Made by a program: the position numbers and the translations under genes | Origin: Pteria penguin | Taxonomy: Eukaryota > Mollusca > Bivalvia > Pterioida > Pteriidae | Assembly: GCA_035048485.1 (NCBI GenBank) | Contig: CM068587.1 | Span: 30,274,534 to 30,338,533 of the forward strand | Direction: 5' to 3' | Length of the DNA stretch: 64,000 bases | Notes under the pieces: generated by a model | Database searches by the model: none | Told to the model about the DNA's origin: nothing | Seen by the model: only the letters and a program-made list of their open reading frames with translations | Shown here: piece after piece, positions 60,201-62,402 of the stretch | Numbering within the stretch: the stretch's first letter is position 1 | Layout of the letters: each line of letters begins with the position of its first letter

Positions 60201-62402
60201 ACACTGTTGTGTTTTACAGAGATCGTCTCGAGCATGGACTTCGTAAGTTGTCAGAAGCGAATTCTTCGGTTGGTATCATGCAGGAAGAGCTAGTGTCATT
60301 AGGTCCTCGCATTGAAGAGAAACAGCAAGATACAGAGGTGCTCCTGGAACAGCTGAAGAAGGATCAAGAAGCTGTGGAACAAGTACGGGAAATTGTAGAA
60401 CAGGAAGAGGGAGTTATGAAGAGGGAGACACAGATTGTATATGATTACGCGGATGTATGTATACAAAATTTCCCAAGAATATTGAGGCATAGATTAACAA
60501 ATCCTAACACAGCATTCTATTACATTTACATCTTAATTGTACACTGATCTATCAACATATACTGACTCCTCATTAGGACAACTTGGACAGACTGCTATTT
60601 AAAAATTTACTATAAGAGATTAATTTTTAGAAATAACCAGTATTTATGATTGAAAATGAAAAAATGTCATATTTAATGAAGTGGTCAGCAAATATAATTA
60701 AGACATGCACCATTTTCTAAGTAATTTAGTTATGAACTTCATAGTATAATGTCAATATATCTATTTGGTCATACATTGTAGTTCTAACCTTTGGAAATTT
60801 TTTTATGACAGGAATGTCAAAGAGATTTGTCGTCAGTCATTCCAACTCTGATGGAGGCCACAGAGGCCCTGGACACACTTGATAAATCAGCTGTATCAGA
60901 GATTAGAGTTTATAACAGTCCCCCCTATCTTGTTATGACTGTTATGGCTGCTGTCTGTGTTCTGCTACAGAAGAAACCTGATTGGCCAACAGCTAAACAG
61001 TTGCTAGGAGACCCAAACTTTCTAAAGAAACTTAGAAATCTAGATAAAGACAGTTTACCAGATAAGGTGCAGGGCAGTTCTTATCTATAAAATTTAATCA
61101 AAAGCAAAAGAAATGAAAAAATAAGTGAATGGCAAATATTAATCAAAAAAAGAAAAAATAATTCTAATGAATTTATTCAGAGAAAACTTAAGTTACATAC
61201 ATGATTTCTTTTTTTCATAATGCGTTATTGTTAGGTATGAATATTTAAAGTACAACATTGATCACTCTTATTTGAAGGTGTTTCACAAGCTAAAGAAATT
61301 TTCAAAGAATCCAGACTTTGAAGCTGACAATGTTGGCAAAGTGTCAAAGGCCTGTAAATCTATCTGTGCATGGGTCCTGGCGCTAGAGCATTACAACGAG
61401 GTGTACAAGGTAAGATGCATATGTTCTGTATAAAGGGAATGGCTTGATGTCTGTGTGTGATTATCATTTTGAGGAATTTTGTGGTTACATTATTATGACC
61501 ATATGATATGGAAATCAGTTTTTACTATCATTGATTTGTATTGAATATGTACCGGTATGTTTAGATGGTGAAGCCTAAACAACGCCGTGTGGAGGAGGCA
61601 AAGGAGGCACTCCAACTGGCTCAGGAAAGTCTGGAGAAGAAGCAAGCTAGTCTCAGGAAGGTTAGTAGAGTTGATCTGTTCATTTGCTTTTTGTAAAACT
61701 GAAGATTATGATATCATTTATATTAATAAACACCACAGTTGTAAACCTTATAGATTTCTGTATGTAATCTGCATGTCAGACAGTCCACAACCTATTGCTT
61801 GTTTCTTTGTCAGAGACTGATTCCTGCACAAGCAATTGTCGTTGTGTGTTTAGTGACTCACTTTGATTTTCCTTGTTATACAAAGACAGATTATGTATAG
61901 TTGTTATGCTCTAAATGGCTTTGAAGCAGGCAATCTGGGTTCGATTCCTGTATTGCATTATTGTCATTAATAAATCTCATGCTTCCATTTCACAACATGA
62001 CTAAAAATTGCTGAAAAGACATAGATCCAGAATTCACTCTTCCACAGTTCATTAAAAAAAAGTGACATTAAGACTTCAATTTTCAGTTGTTCTATTTATG
62101 ATATCACAAACAAATACATGTTTTGTCAGACCTTAGATGACGTCATCATGATGAAAAATTGCATTTTGTAGAAGGGTGAGTCTGCCAACCAATCTTTTTA
62201 TATAAAGTGTTATTCATTGCCTAATGTCATCTTACTCTGAGCTTTGTTTTTCTCTGTATAGATCCAGAGTCATTTGGACACCTTACAGCAGCAGTATACA
62301 GACAGTGTAAATCAACGAGAGATGTTGAAACAACAAAAGATTACCACTGGACTTAGACTCAAGCGAGCATCCATTCTTATCGATGCTTTAGCTGATGAAA
62401 AA
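5696..62402 (+). CDS. DNAH14: Axonemal dynein heavy chain 14 (DNAH14), 59 coding exons, 3' end outside window
   Basis: ATP-driven heavy chain of a ciliary/flagellar (inner-arm type) dynein. The exons listed below join in one open frame of 3,682 codons with consistent phases. The order is: charged N-terminal extension (1-330), tail (about 380-1500) with a low-complexity insert at 704-925, linker (about 1500-1880), AAA1 with P-loop GPAGTGKT (1937-1944) and CCFDEFN Walker B, AAA2 GPTGGGKT (2229-2236), AAA3 GESGVGKS (2741-2748) with VFVDDLN, AAA4 GMDGTGKS (3149-3156), then stalk helix CC1 (3396-3682). DNAH14 is preferred over the close relative DNAH6 on shared features recalled from the family: a long insert before the AAA2 [13 protein letters not shown] motif, an Ser/Lys-rich insert after AAA2, and characteristic wording such as [14 protein letters not shown] and QVQLGRF. 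The start ATG at 5696 opens the first frame after an acceptor at 5669. A transcript or an alignment would settle the orthology. Confidence 0.85.
6428..6573 (+). CDS. DNAH14: DNAH14 exon 2 (residues 125-173)
   Basis: TTTAG acceptor. Basic, proline- and lysine-rich segment. No GT donor gives a frame compatible with exon 3. A GCAAGT donor at 6574 gives matching phase 2, so a GC-AG intron is proposed. Confidence 0.6.
6932..7080 (+). CDS. DNAH14: DNAH14 exon 3 (residues 173-223)
   Basis: Pyrimidine-rich tract and ATTAG acceptor, ACAG|GTGAGA donor. Acidic segment containing [20 protein letters not shown]. Phase 2 in, phase 1 out. Confidence 0.75.
8049..8372 (+). CDS. DNAH14: DNAH14 exon 4 (residues 223-331)
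   Basis: AACAG acceptor, TTCAG|GTATAT donor. Highly charged, Ser/Lys/Glu-rich, probably disordered N-terminal extension. Phase 1 in and out. Confidence 0.75.
8784..8792 (+). CDS. DNAH14: DNAH14 candidate 9-nt microexon 5
   Basis: TTGTAG acceptor, nine bases ATAATGAAG, then a perfect GTAAGT donor. Phase 1 on both sides, so inclusion adds three residues (D-N-E reading across the junction) without changing the frame. It is optional for the frame. Confidence 0.4.
8793..10401 (+). other. DNAH14: Intron 5 (1.6 kb)
   Basis: No gene. Contains a 53-bp tandem duplication (9343-9395, 9396-9448) and a diverged duplication of about 115 bp (GTTTTAGCC at 10181 and 10296). The rest is AT-rich unique-looking sequence. 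Confidence 0.6.
10402..10538 (+). CDS. DNAH14: DNAH14 exon 6 (residues 334-379)
   Basis: CATAG acceptor, AAAAG|GTAAGT donor. Start of the conserved tail: [20 protein letters not shown]. Phase 1 in, 0 out. Confidence 0.85.
10550..11172 (+). repeat. Hairpin-headed dispersed repeat
   Basis: Starts with a hairpin at 10554-10582 (ATGCTCCCC ... GGGGAGCAT), then a CTGTCTGTC stretch. Two copies of a segment of about 150 bp follow (CTCCT..ACCTTTCATCAGAA near 10635 and 10782). It ends near TTTTACTGATACTCTTG. It begins only 11 bases after the exon 6 donor. Superfamily not assigned. Confidence 0.5.
11621..11788 (+). CDS. DNAH14: DNAH14 exon 7 (residues 380-435)
   Basis: TTTTCCAG acceptor, CAAAG|GTAACT donor, phase 0/0. 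Contains [11 protein letters not shown] and [12 protein letters not shown], typical of axonemal dynein N-terminal tails. Confidence 0.9.
11842..13024 (+). mobile_element. tRNA-derived SINE interrupted by a Tigger-like element
   Basis: A perfect 15-bp target duplication (11827-11841 and 13025-13039, TCATTTGAACTTTAA) brackets a SINE with tRNA-like head (GTGGCTTAGTGGATAAGG). Its body contains AAAAGATCCCTCACTGCTTC and its 3' end GTAAAACAAAATTC..ATCAATTGG. The SINE is split at a TA by the element at 12070-12972. Confidence 0.85.
12070..12972. mobile_element. 903-bp pogo/Tigger-like non-autonomous element, nested
   Basis: Ends CAATCAAACTTCAATAT and, inverted, CAATCAAACCTCGATATC, flanked by TA on both sides. 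Interior terminal regions carry repeated ATATCTCGAA motifs. No transposase frame. It is inserted in the SINE at 11842-13024. A relative is at 36687-37649. Confidence 0.8.
13582..13694 (+). CDS. DNAH14: DNAH14 exon 8 (residues 436-473)
   Basis: ATGTAG acceptor, TTCAG|GTATAT donor, phase 0 in, 2 out. Encodes [20 protein letters not shown] and the LGVFVKFR motif of the dynein tail. Confidence 0.85.
13885..13947 (+). CDS. DNAH14: DNAH14 exon 9 (residues 473-494)
   Basis: TTTTCAG acceptor, CAGCAG|GTAAAA donor, phase 2/2. Short exon encoding the tail motif [13 protein letters not shown]. Confidence 0.85.
14113..14966. mobile_element. About 854-bp inverted-repeat element
   Basis: The left ACCGTATATACACGCCTATA and the right end (TATAGGTGAGTATATACGGT) are inverted copies of about 25 bp. 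The interior on the minus strand has a decayed acidic coding-like stretch near 14410-14610 ([10 protein letters not shown] with interrupting stops) that I do not recognise. Superfamily uncertain. Confidence 0.6.
14969..15115. mobile_element. Small MITE, about 147 bp
   Basis: TTCCCATTTGGGACAGTATC at the left pairs with GATACCATCCCAAATGGGAA at the right (one mismatch, about 26 bp in total). It abuts the element at 14113-14966 directly. Confidence 0.6.
15192..15459 (+). CDS. DNAH14: DNAH14 exon 10 (residues 494-583)
   Basis: Poly-T tract and TTACAG acceptor, GCT|GTGAGT donor, phase 2 in, 0 out. Tail segment including [20 protein letters not shown]. Confidence 0.85.
15562..15880 (+). repeat. Old SINE copy with internal 95-bp duplication
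   Basis: Segment beginning ATAACAGAGTTAGT at 15562 recurs at 15657. Both copies contain TTAGAATCCCACTGGCTGTT, a decayed B box and post-head segment. The SINE body follows (GAGGTCTGGTGACACAGTAG, GGATCCTTTGCTGCTTCAGG). Confidence 0.55.
16236..16410 (+). CDS. DNAH14: DNAH14 exon 11 (residues 584-642)
   Basis: CTTGTAG acceptor, TCTA|GTAAGC donor, phase 0 in, 1 out. Lysine-rich tail segment ([11 protein letters not shown] ... LEKKKDDKS). Confidence 0.8.
16441..16838. mobile_element. 398-bp element with 15-bp perfect terminal inverted repeats
   Basis: TGACCGGATTGCAAA at 16441-16455 and its exact complement at 16824-16838. The interior holds two related CCGTCCGTCTGTC-rich stretches next to AATTCCGGTCTATGAATTGG and AATTCTGGTCTATAAATTGG. 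No coding frame. Confidence 0.65.
17564..17748 (+). CDS. DNAH14: DNAH14 exon 12 (residues 642-703)
   Basis: ATTGTAG acceptor, GAGAAG|GTAGAA donor, phase 1 in, 0 out. Tail helices: [20 protein letters not shown]. Confidence 0.85.
17749..19467 (+). other. DNAH14: Intron 12 (1.7 kb)
   Basis: No gene and no clear mobile element seen. AT-rich sequence with short poly-T runs. Confidence 0.5.
19468..19533 (+). CDS. DNAH14: DNAH14 exon 13 (residues 704-725)
   Basis: TTTTACCAG acceptor, AAG|GTCAAA donor (weak), phase 0/0. Serine/proline-rich 22 residues that begin the low-complexity insert in the tail. Confidence 0.65.
20385..20446 (+). CDS. DNAH14: DNAH14 exon 14 (residues 726-746)
   Basis: TCTTTTAG acceptor, AGCAG|GTATGT donor, phase 0 in, 2 out. 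Ser/Met-rich: [20 protein letters not shown]. Confidence 0.75.
21197..21317 (+). CDS. DNAH14: DNAH14 exon 15 (residues 746-786)
   Basis: GTTTCCAG acceptor, GATGAA|GTATGT donor, phase 2 in, 0 out. Contains [20 protein letters not shown]. Confidence 0.8.
21591..21861 (+). mobile_element. tRNA-derived SINE, full length, 15-bp target duplication
   Basis: Flanked by TTATTCTATGAATTT at 21576-21590 and 21862-21876. Head GTGGCCTAGTGGACGAGG, B box GGTTTGATTCC, body AAAAGATCCCTCATTGCTTC, tail GTAAAACAATAATCAGTCAA. Reference copy of the family in this window. Confidence 0.85.
22221..22449 (+). CDS. DNAH14: DNAH14 exon 16 (residues 787-863)
   Basis: CTTTTGCAG acceptor, CAAG|GTAAAT donor, phase 0 in, 1 out. 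Tail segment [20 protein letters not shown]. Confidence 0.85.
22643..23140 (+). repeat. Dispersed repeat with two internal copies
   Basis: CGGCAAATTTCGTTTAAGGG followed by a CTGTCCATCCATCAGTCAGT stretch, then two diverged copies about 185 bp apart of a segment containing AAGTTACAGATCAAGTT. Same general style as the repeat at 10550. Not classified. Confidence 0.4.
23339..23510 (+). CDS. DNAH14: DNAH14 exon 17, acidic insert (residues 863-920)
   Basis: GATTCAG acceptor, AAAAA|GTAAGT donor, phase 1 in, 2 out. Strongly acidic: runs of Glu/Asp such as [17 protein letters not shown]. Phases fit both neighbours, and no stop interrupts the 172 nt. Confidence 0.75.
23750..23910 (-). repeat. Diverged second SINE family copy
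   Basis: TTGATTGGTGTTTTACATTC, GAGGCAGGAGGTAAACAACC and the B-box complement region match the SINE at 26615-26779 in the same (reverse) orientation, but with many substitutions. Confidence 0.55.
24766..24866 (+). CDS. DNAH14: DNAH14 exon 18 (residues 920-954)
   Basis: Poly-T tract and TACAG acceptor, ATTG|GTAAGT donor, phase 2 in, 1 out. Contains [21 protein letters not shown] second ACTATTGGTAAGT occurs 105 bp downstream at 24968. Confidence 0.8.
25916..26148 (+). CDS. DNAH14: DNAH14 exon 19 (residues 954-1031)
   Basis: Poly-T and TTTAG acceptor, TCAGCA|GTATGT donor, phase 1 in, 0 out. Tail segment with [18 protein letters not shown]. Confidence 0.85.
26307..26429 (+). CDS. DNAH14: DNAH14 exon 20 (residues 1032-1072)
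   Basis: TCTTCAG acceptor, GACATG|GTGAGT donor, phase 0/0. [20 protein letters not shown]. The last 37 bases of this exon are the source of the 85-bp array that follows. Confidence 0.85.
26393..27670 (+). repeat. 85-bp tandem array spanning the exon 20 3' end and donor
   Basis: Donor GTGAGT occurs at 26430 (real), 26515, 26600, 26862, 26947, 27032, 27117, 27202, 27287, 27372, 27457, 27542 and 27627. Spacing is exactly 85 bp except for one SINE insertion (165 + 12 bp). Each unit repeats the exon end GAGTTTAACCATGTACTCCC..ATG and the first 45-48 intron bases. Copies are near-identical. Confidence 0.9.
26615..26779 (-). mobile_element. Reverse-oriented tRNA-derived SINE inside the 85-bp array
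   Basis: 165 bp flanked by the 12-bp duplication AGTACTCTTTGA at 26603-26614 and 26780-26791. CCCGGGAATCGAACC is the complement of a polymerase III B box, and CTTAACCACTACACCACGCC the complement of the head region. Inserted after the array formed. Confidence 0.8.
28107..28250 (+). CDS. DNAH14: DNAH14 exon 21 (residues 1073-1120)
   Basis: ACTGTCAG acceptor, ATTTTG|GTAGAA donor, phase 0/0. [20 protein letters not shown], then a [11 protein letters not shown] stretch. Confidence 0.8.
28677..28850 (+). CDS. DNAH14: DNAH14 exon 22 (residues 1121-1178)
   Basis: ACAAAAG acceptor, CATCAAG|GTATAC donor, phase 0/0. [20 protein letters not shown]. Confidence 0.8.
29150..29245 (+). repeat. Short tandem repeat, unit about 30 bp
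   Basis: Four partial copies of GGAACACACAAAATTTGTAA with AAATTAAAG linkers. Non-coding. Confidence 0.6.
29355..29440 (+). pseudogene. Decayed copy of the exon 23 acceptor and exon start
   Basis: TTTTATGATTTAGGGG followed by about 55 bases matching the start of exon 23 (AAAGCTTG, AAACTGTGGATGATTTTGTGGAG), 104 bp upstream of the real one. In the exon frame it runs into TAA, so it cannot serve as a coding exon. Confidence 0.75.
29474..29692 (+). CDS. DNAH14: DNAH14 exon 23 (residues 1179-1251)
   Basis: ATGATTTAG acceptor, CTCAAG|GTAGAC donor, phase 0/0. [20 protein letters not shown] and [18 protein letters not shown], typical of the dynein tail helical bundles. Confidence 0.85.
29876..30162 (+). 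CDS. DNAH14: DNAH14 exon 24 (residues 1252-1347)
   Basis: TTTTGTAG acceptor, GGAGA|GTGAGT donor, phase 0 in, 2 out. Tail segment with [20 protein letters not shown]. Confidence 0.85.
30414..30643 (+). CDS. DNAH14: DNAH14 exon 25 (residues 1347-1424)
   Basis: ATTATAG acceptor, AAAAGG|GTAAGG donor, phase 2 in, 1 out. [20 protein letters not shown]. Confidence 0.85.
31325..31515 (+). CDS. DNAH14: DNAH14 exon 26 (residues 1424-1487)
   Basis: CCTTTCAG acceptor, ATGAAT|GTGAGT donor, phase 1 in, 0 out. Conserved [17 protein letters not shown] at the tail-linker boundary. Confidence 0.9.
31795..31970 (+). repeat. Minisatellite, unit about 31 bp
   Basis: About five copies of TTTTGATTGGCCTGGGATGG with TTTGTTTCCC linkers. 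The open frame across it on the minus strand is an artefact of the repeat. Confidence 0.7.
32053..32133 (+). CDS. DNAH14: DNAH14 exon 27 (residues 1488-1514)
   Basis: ATTACAG acceptor, GACAAG|GTAATG donor, phase 0/0. [20 protein letters not shown]; the start of the linker. Confidence 0.85.
32393..32551 (+). CDS. DNAH14: DNAH14 exon 28, linker (residues 1515-1567)
   Basis: TTCTGTAG acceptor, ATTAAG|GTATGT donor, phase 0/0. [20 protein letters not shown] and [20 protein letters not shown], strongly conserved linker. Confidence 0.9.
32678..32799 (+). CDS. DNAH14: DNAH14 exon 29, linker (residues 1568-1608)
   Basis: CATTTTAG acceptor, CAAAG|GTGAAT donor, phase 0 in, 2 out. [20 protein letters not shown], a hallmark linker motif of dynein heavy chains. 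Confidence 0.95.
32916..33087 (+). CDS. DNAH14: DNAH14 exon 30, linker (residues 1608-1665)
   Basis: TATTTCAG acceptor, CTTGAG|GTGAAT donor, phase 2 in, 0 out. [20 protein letters not shown]. Confidence 0.95.
33307..33411 (+). CDS. DNAH14: DNAH14 exon 31, linker (residues 1666-1700)
   Basis: CATTTCAG acceptor, GTGCAG|GTGCGA donor, phase 0/0. [20 protein letters not shown], a hallmark linker motif. Confidence 0.95.
33596..33705 (+). CDS. DNAH14: DNAH14 exon 32, linker (residues 1701-1737)
   Basis: GTTTTCAG acceptor, CCAAA|GTATGT donor, phase 0 in, 2 out. [20 protein letters not shown]. Confidence 0.9.
34159..34233 (+). CDS. DNAH14: DNAH14 exon 33, linker (residues 1737-1762)
   Basis: TCTATTAG acceptor, TAAAAA|GTAACT donor, phase 2/2. 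[20 protein letters not shown]. Confidence 0.9.
34528..34615 (+). CDS. DNAH14: DNAH14 exon 34, linker (residues 1762-1791)
   Basis: CTTTCCAG acceptor, ACAGTG|GTAGGT donor, phase 2 in, 0 out. [20 protein letters not shown]. Confidence 0.9.
34811..35649 (+). repeat. 35-bp tandem array of the exon 35 acceptor
   Basis: Acceptor-like ATAACAG followed by AGTCAGAT occurs every 35 bp. The AG ends at 34846 and then each 35 bp to 35301. After one SINE it continues at 35614 and the real acceptor at 35649. That is 16 sites with no indels in the register, although the unit ending at 35266 is diverged just downstream. Each unit contains the exon start AGTCAGAT and CACTTTGTCTTATAACAG. Confidence 0.9.
35334..35595 (+). 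mobile_element. SINE inserted in the 35-bp acceptor array
   Basis: 16-bp duplication TCACTTTGTCCTATAA at 35318-35333 and 35596-35611. Body has TTAAAGATCCCTCACTGCTT and CAGATGCCATCACCATATAC, tail AAATCAATCAATCAGTCAA. Same family as 21591-21861. Confidence 0.85.
35650..35900 (+). CDS. DNAH14: DNAH14 exon 35, linker (residues 1792-1875)
   Basis: CTTATAACAG acceptor (last of the array), GACTAA|GTATGT donor, phase 0 in, 2 out. [13 protein letters not shown] and [11 protein letters not shown], the conserved end of the linker. Confidence 0.95.
36220..36451 (+). CDS. DNAH14: DNAH14 exon 36, AAA1 P-loop (residues 1875-1952)
   Basis: TTTGACAG acceptor, GCCAAG|GTAAAG donor, phase 2 in, 0 out. YGYEYLG and [10 protein letters not shown] precede the Walker A GPAGTGKT at 36404-36427, the main ATP-hydrolysis site of dynein. 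Confidence 0.97.
36687..37649. mobile_element. 963-bp pogo/Tigger-like non-autonomous element
   Basis: CAGTCAAACTTCGATATCTC at the left and, inverted, CAGTCAAACCTCGTTATCTC at the right, with TA on both sides (36685-36686, 37650-37651). Same family as 12070-12972. No transposase frame. Confidence 0.8.
37752..38020 (+). CDS. DNAH14: DNAH14 exon 37, AAA1 Walker B (residues 1953-2042)
   Basis: CTATTTCAG acceptor, CCAAC|GTAAGT donor, phase 0 in, 2 out. [29 protein letters not shown] (Walker B) and CGYFITMNP, the AAA1 core. Confidence 0.97.
38021..38380 (+). repeat. 48-bp tandem array beginning at the exon 37 donor
   Basis: AAGTCCAAATCATCAGTAGT-type units start at 38023, 38071, 38119, 38167, 38215, 38263 and 38311, with a partial at about 38358. 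A remnant reappears at 38894-38930 beyond an insertion. In the copies the donor GTAAGT reads ATAAGT or AAAATC, so GT is lost. The 48-bp unit keeps frames open on both strands by chance. Confidence 0.9.
38627..38893. mobile_element. Foldback element in the 48-bp array
   Basis: Two arms of about 110 bp (38627-38737 and about 38783-38893) are inverted copies separated by a loop of about 45 bp. The ends read AACTTCTACTAGCTGCCATT and, inverted, AACCTCTGCTAGCTGCTGTT. The open frames on both strands here look alike only because the arms are inverted copies. Confidence 0.7.
39289..39558 (+). CDS. DNAH14: DNAH14 exon 38, AAA1 (residues 2042-2132)
   Basis: GTTGTAG acceptor, AAAAG|GTAAAG donor, phase 2/2. 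[20 protein letters not shown] and [23 protein letters not shown]1 sensor region. Confidence 0.97.
39835..40009 (+). CDS. DNAH14: DNAH14 exon 39, AAA1-AAA2 (residues 2132-2190)
   Basis: CATATCAG acceptor, TTGGAG|GTAAAA donor, phase 2 in, 0 out. [20 protein letters not shown] and [14 protein letters not shown]. Confidence 0.95.
40070..40352. mobile_element. Possible MITE with imperfect inverted ends
   Basis: GAGGTTATAAAAAATTTTGA near the left and TTTTATAACCTTTGGG near the right pair imperfectly. TTTGAGCA/TGCTCAAA motifs recur on both strands inside. No clear target duplication. Confidence 0.4.
40498..40734 (+). CDS. DNAH14: DNAH14 exon 40, AAA2 P-loop (residues 2191-2269)
   Basis: AATACAG acceptor, TATGCT|GTGAGT donor, phase 0/0. 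[20 protein letters not shown] contains the AAA2 Walker A. Confidence 0.97.
41051..41266 (+). CDS. DNAH14: DNAH14 exon 41, AAA2 (residues 2270-2341)
   Basis: TAATAG acceptor, GTTCAA|GTAAGT donor, phase 0/0. [20 protein letters not shown], then a polar insert ([20 protein letters not shown]) of the kind found in DNAH14 rather than DNAH6. Confidence 0.9.
41446..41703 (+). CDS. DNAH14: DNAH14 exon 42, AAA2 Walker B (residues 2342-2427)
   Basis: GTAAAG acceptor, TACATG|GTAAGT donor, phase 0/0. [20 protein letters not shown] and [18 protein letters not shown]. Confidence 0.95.
42076..42331 (+). CDS. DNAH14: DNAH14 exon 43, AAA2 (residues 2428-2513)
   Basis: TTTTAAG acceptor, CTCCTG|GTTAGT donor, phase 0 in, 1 out. 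[20 protein letters not shown]. Confidence 0.9.
42458..42740 (-). repeat. Reverse-oriented SINE copy
   Basis: GTTGTTTTACGCCTCC, CAGTGAGGGATCTTTTATGT and CATACCACTGAACCA are the complements of the tail, body and head of the family at 21591-21861. Diverged, no clear target duplication. Confidence 0.65.
43408..43585 (+). CDS. DNAH14: DNAH14 exon 44, Ser/Arg/Lys-rich insert between AAA2 and AAA3 (residues 2513-2572)
   Basis: GATTTAG acceptor, CAAAG|GTAAGG donor, phase 1 in, 2 out. Low complexity: [21 protein letters not shown] polar insert in this place is a recalled feature of DNAH14. Confidence 0.85.
43586..45350 (+). other. DNAH14: Intron 44 (1.8 kb)
   Basis: No gene. The 3' part is simple sequence (see 44850-45330). 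The 5' part is AT-rich and unique-looking. Confidence 0.5.
44850..45330 (+). repeat. ATACACTAT-rich repeat and (TA)n tract
   Basis: Irregular copies of TACACTATATACATTATA at 44850-45015 and 45165-45320, with a TA dinucleotide run of over 40 bases near 45229-45272. Tyr/Ile-rich open frames across it are artefacts. Confidence 0.8.
45351..45586 (+). CDS. DNAH14: DNAH14 exon 45 (residues 2572-2651)
   Basis: TATTTACAG acceptor, CACTTG|GTAAGC donor, phase 2 in, 1 out. [20 protein letters not shown] and [13 protein letters not shown] lead to AAA3. Confidence 0.9.
46071..46340 (+). CDS. DNAH14: DNAH14 exon 46, AAA3 start (residues 2651-2741)
   Basis: TCCTTCAG acceptor, TCACAG|GTTTGT donor, phase 1/1. 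[20 protein letters not shown] and the strand NKQPVLLTG before the P-loop. Confidence 0.93.
47099..47580 (+). CDS. DNAH14: DNAH14 exon 47, AAA3 P-loop and Walker B (residues 2741-2901)
   Basis: TCTTACAG acceptor, TGGTTT|GTAAGT donor, phase 1 in, 0 out. Largest exon. [44 protein letters not shown] and [17 protein letters not shown]. Confidence 0.97.
47976..48064 (+). CDS. DNAH14: DNAH14 exon 48, AAA3 (residues 2902-2931)
   Basis: TTCGCAG acceptor, TTCTG|GTGCGT donor, phase 0 in, 2 out. [23 protein letters not shown]3 sensor and arginine. Confidence 0.95.
48450..48840 (+). CDS. DNAH14: DNAH14 exon 49, AAA3 lid (residues 2931-3061)
   Basis: ATTTACAG acceptor, TTCAAG|GTAATT donor, phase 2 in, 0 out. 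[37 protein letters not shown] motif, and [20 protein letters not shown]. Confidence 0.95.
49341..49508 (+). CDS. DNAH14: DNAH14 exon 50 (residues 3062-3117)
   Basis: TATTTTAG acceptor, AGCAAG|GTAATT donor, phase 0/0. [20 protein letters not shown] and [14 protein letters not shown], the AAA3-AAA4 bridge. Confidence 0.93.
49509..54508 (+). other. DNAH14: Intron 50 (5.0 kb, largest in the window)
   Basis: No convincing gene. Contains an old dispersed-repeat remnant near 49600-50000 (repeated GTCAAGGTCACTACTG-type phrases), a minisatellite at 50915-51170, and long AT-rich sequence from about 51300 onward with no structure I can name. Short open frames are not coding-like. Confidence 0.6.
50915..51170 (+). 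repeat. Minisatellite, unit about 24 bp
   Basis: About ten diverged copies of CCTGCCTCAGTGGTCATGTG, alternating with CCTTCCTTAATGGTCACATG-type variants. Confidence 0.75.
54509..54598 (+). CDS. DNAH14: DNAH14 exon 51, AAA4 start (residues 3118-3147)
   Basis: Poly-T TTTTTCAG acceptor, ATGCTG|GTAAGC donor, phase 0/0. [20 protein letters not shown], the conserved helix before the AAA4 P-loop. A poly-A run at 54606-54624 follows the donor. Confidence 0.95.
54775..54972 (+). CDS. DNAH14: DNAH14 exon 52, AAA4 P-loop (residues 3148-3213)
   Basis: AAATTAG acceptor, GTCAAG|GTAAGA donor, phase 0/0. Walker A GMDGTGKS, then [20 protein letters not shown] and the Walker B region [11 protein letters not shown]. 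Confidence 0.97.
55644..56289 (-). CDS. Unrecognised antisense open frame with one membrane segment, partial
   Basis: Open frame of about 210 codons on the minus strand. It starts after a stop near 56290 and ends with TGA at 55644-55646. The first ATG is internal, so if real the frame is a 3'-terminal exon or a gene fragment. It reads a Cys-containing segment ([20 protein letters not shown]), then the basic [18 protein letters not shown], a hydrophobic helix [19 protein letters not shown], and a long basic, His/Lys/Arg-rich tail. This suits a single-pass membrane protein with an outside N-terminal part and a cytoplasmic tail. A Golgi-type N-terminus starting at a later Met is the alternative. 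No family is recognised, and no further exons were found upstream on this strand. Confidence 0.35.
57115..57390 (+). repeat. CATG/TGCA-rich minisatellite
   Basis: Copies of about 24-28 bp of ACATAGACATGCATGCATGC. Long alternating purine-pyrimidine runs. Cys/His/Met-rich open frames on both strands are artefacts. Confidence 0.85.
57521..57630 (+). repeat. 5'-truncated SINE (3' end only)
   Basis: TTGCAAAGGTCACAAATTTG, CATCAGGCAGATGCTGTCAC and GTGTGACGTTAAACAAAAAT match the 3' half of the SINE family. Confidence 0.7.
58732..59097 (+). CDS. DNAH14: DNAH14 exon 53, AAA4 (residues 3214-3335)
   Basis: CATTTCAG acceptor, ATTGAG|GTAAGA donor, phase 0/0. [40 protein letters not shown] and [15 protein letters not shown], strongly conserved AAA4. 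Confidence 0.97.
59365..59546 (+). CDS. DNAH14: DNAH14 exon 54 (residues 3336-3396)
   Basis: TGCACAG acceptor, AACAA|GTAATG donor, phase 0 in, 2 out. [20 protein letters not shown], the segment before the stalk. Confidence 0.95.
59720..60219 (+). repeat. 34-bp tandem array of the exon 55 acceptor
   Basis: TTTTACAG followed by GGGTCTGTTGCTAACACTGT recurs. AG ends at 59881, 59917, 59951, 59985, 60019, 60053, 60087, 60121, 60155, 60188 and 60219 (real), mostly 34 bp apart. Older, more diverged units lie to the left. The copy at 60121 reads CAG|AGATC like the real exon start. Confidence 0.85.
60220..60454 (+). CDS. DNAH14: DNAH14 exon 55, stalk CC1 (residues 3396-3474)
   Basis: GTTTTACAG acceptor (last of the array), GCGGAT|GTATGT donor, phase 2 in, 0 out. 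Coiled-coil: [20 protein letters not shown] and [19 protein letters not shown]. Confidence 0.93.
60812..61066 (+). CDS. DNAH14: DNAH14 exon 56, stalk CC1 (residues 3475-3559)
   Basis: TATGACAG acceptor, GATAAG|GTGCAG donor, phase 0/0. [20 protein letters not shown] and [19 protein letters not shown], hallmark stalk-base motifs. Confidence 0.97.
61278..61409 (+). CDS. DNAH14: DNAH14 exon 57 (residues 3560-3603)
   Basis: TTTGAAG acceptor, TACAAG|GTAAGA donor, phase 0/0. [20 protein letters not shown], hallmark motif of dynein stalks. Confidence 0.97.
61565..61660 (+). CDS. DNAH14: DNAH14 exon 58, stalk CC1 (residues 3604-3635)
   Basis: GTTTAG acceptor, AGGAAG|GTTAGT donor, phase 0/0. [20 protein letters not shown], coiled coil. 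Confidence 0.93.
62262..62402 (+). CDS. DNAH14: DNAH14 exon 59, stalk CC1, last exon in window (residues 3636-3682)
   Basis: TGTATAG acceptor, GAAAAA|GTAGGT donor, phase 0/0. Ends with [13 protein letters not shown], which in the family precedes AAA5. The following exon lies beyond 64000. Confidence 0.93.
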
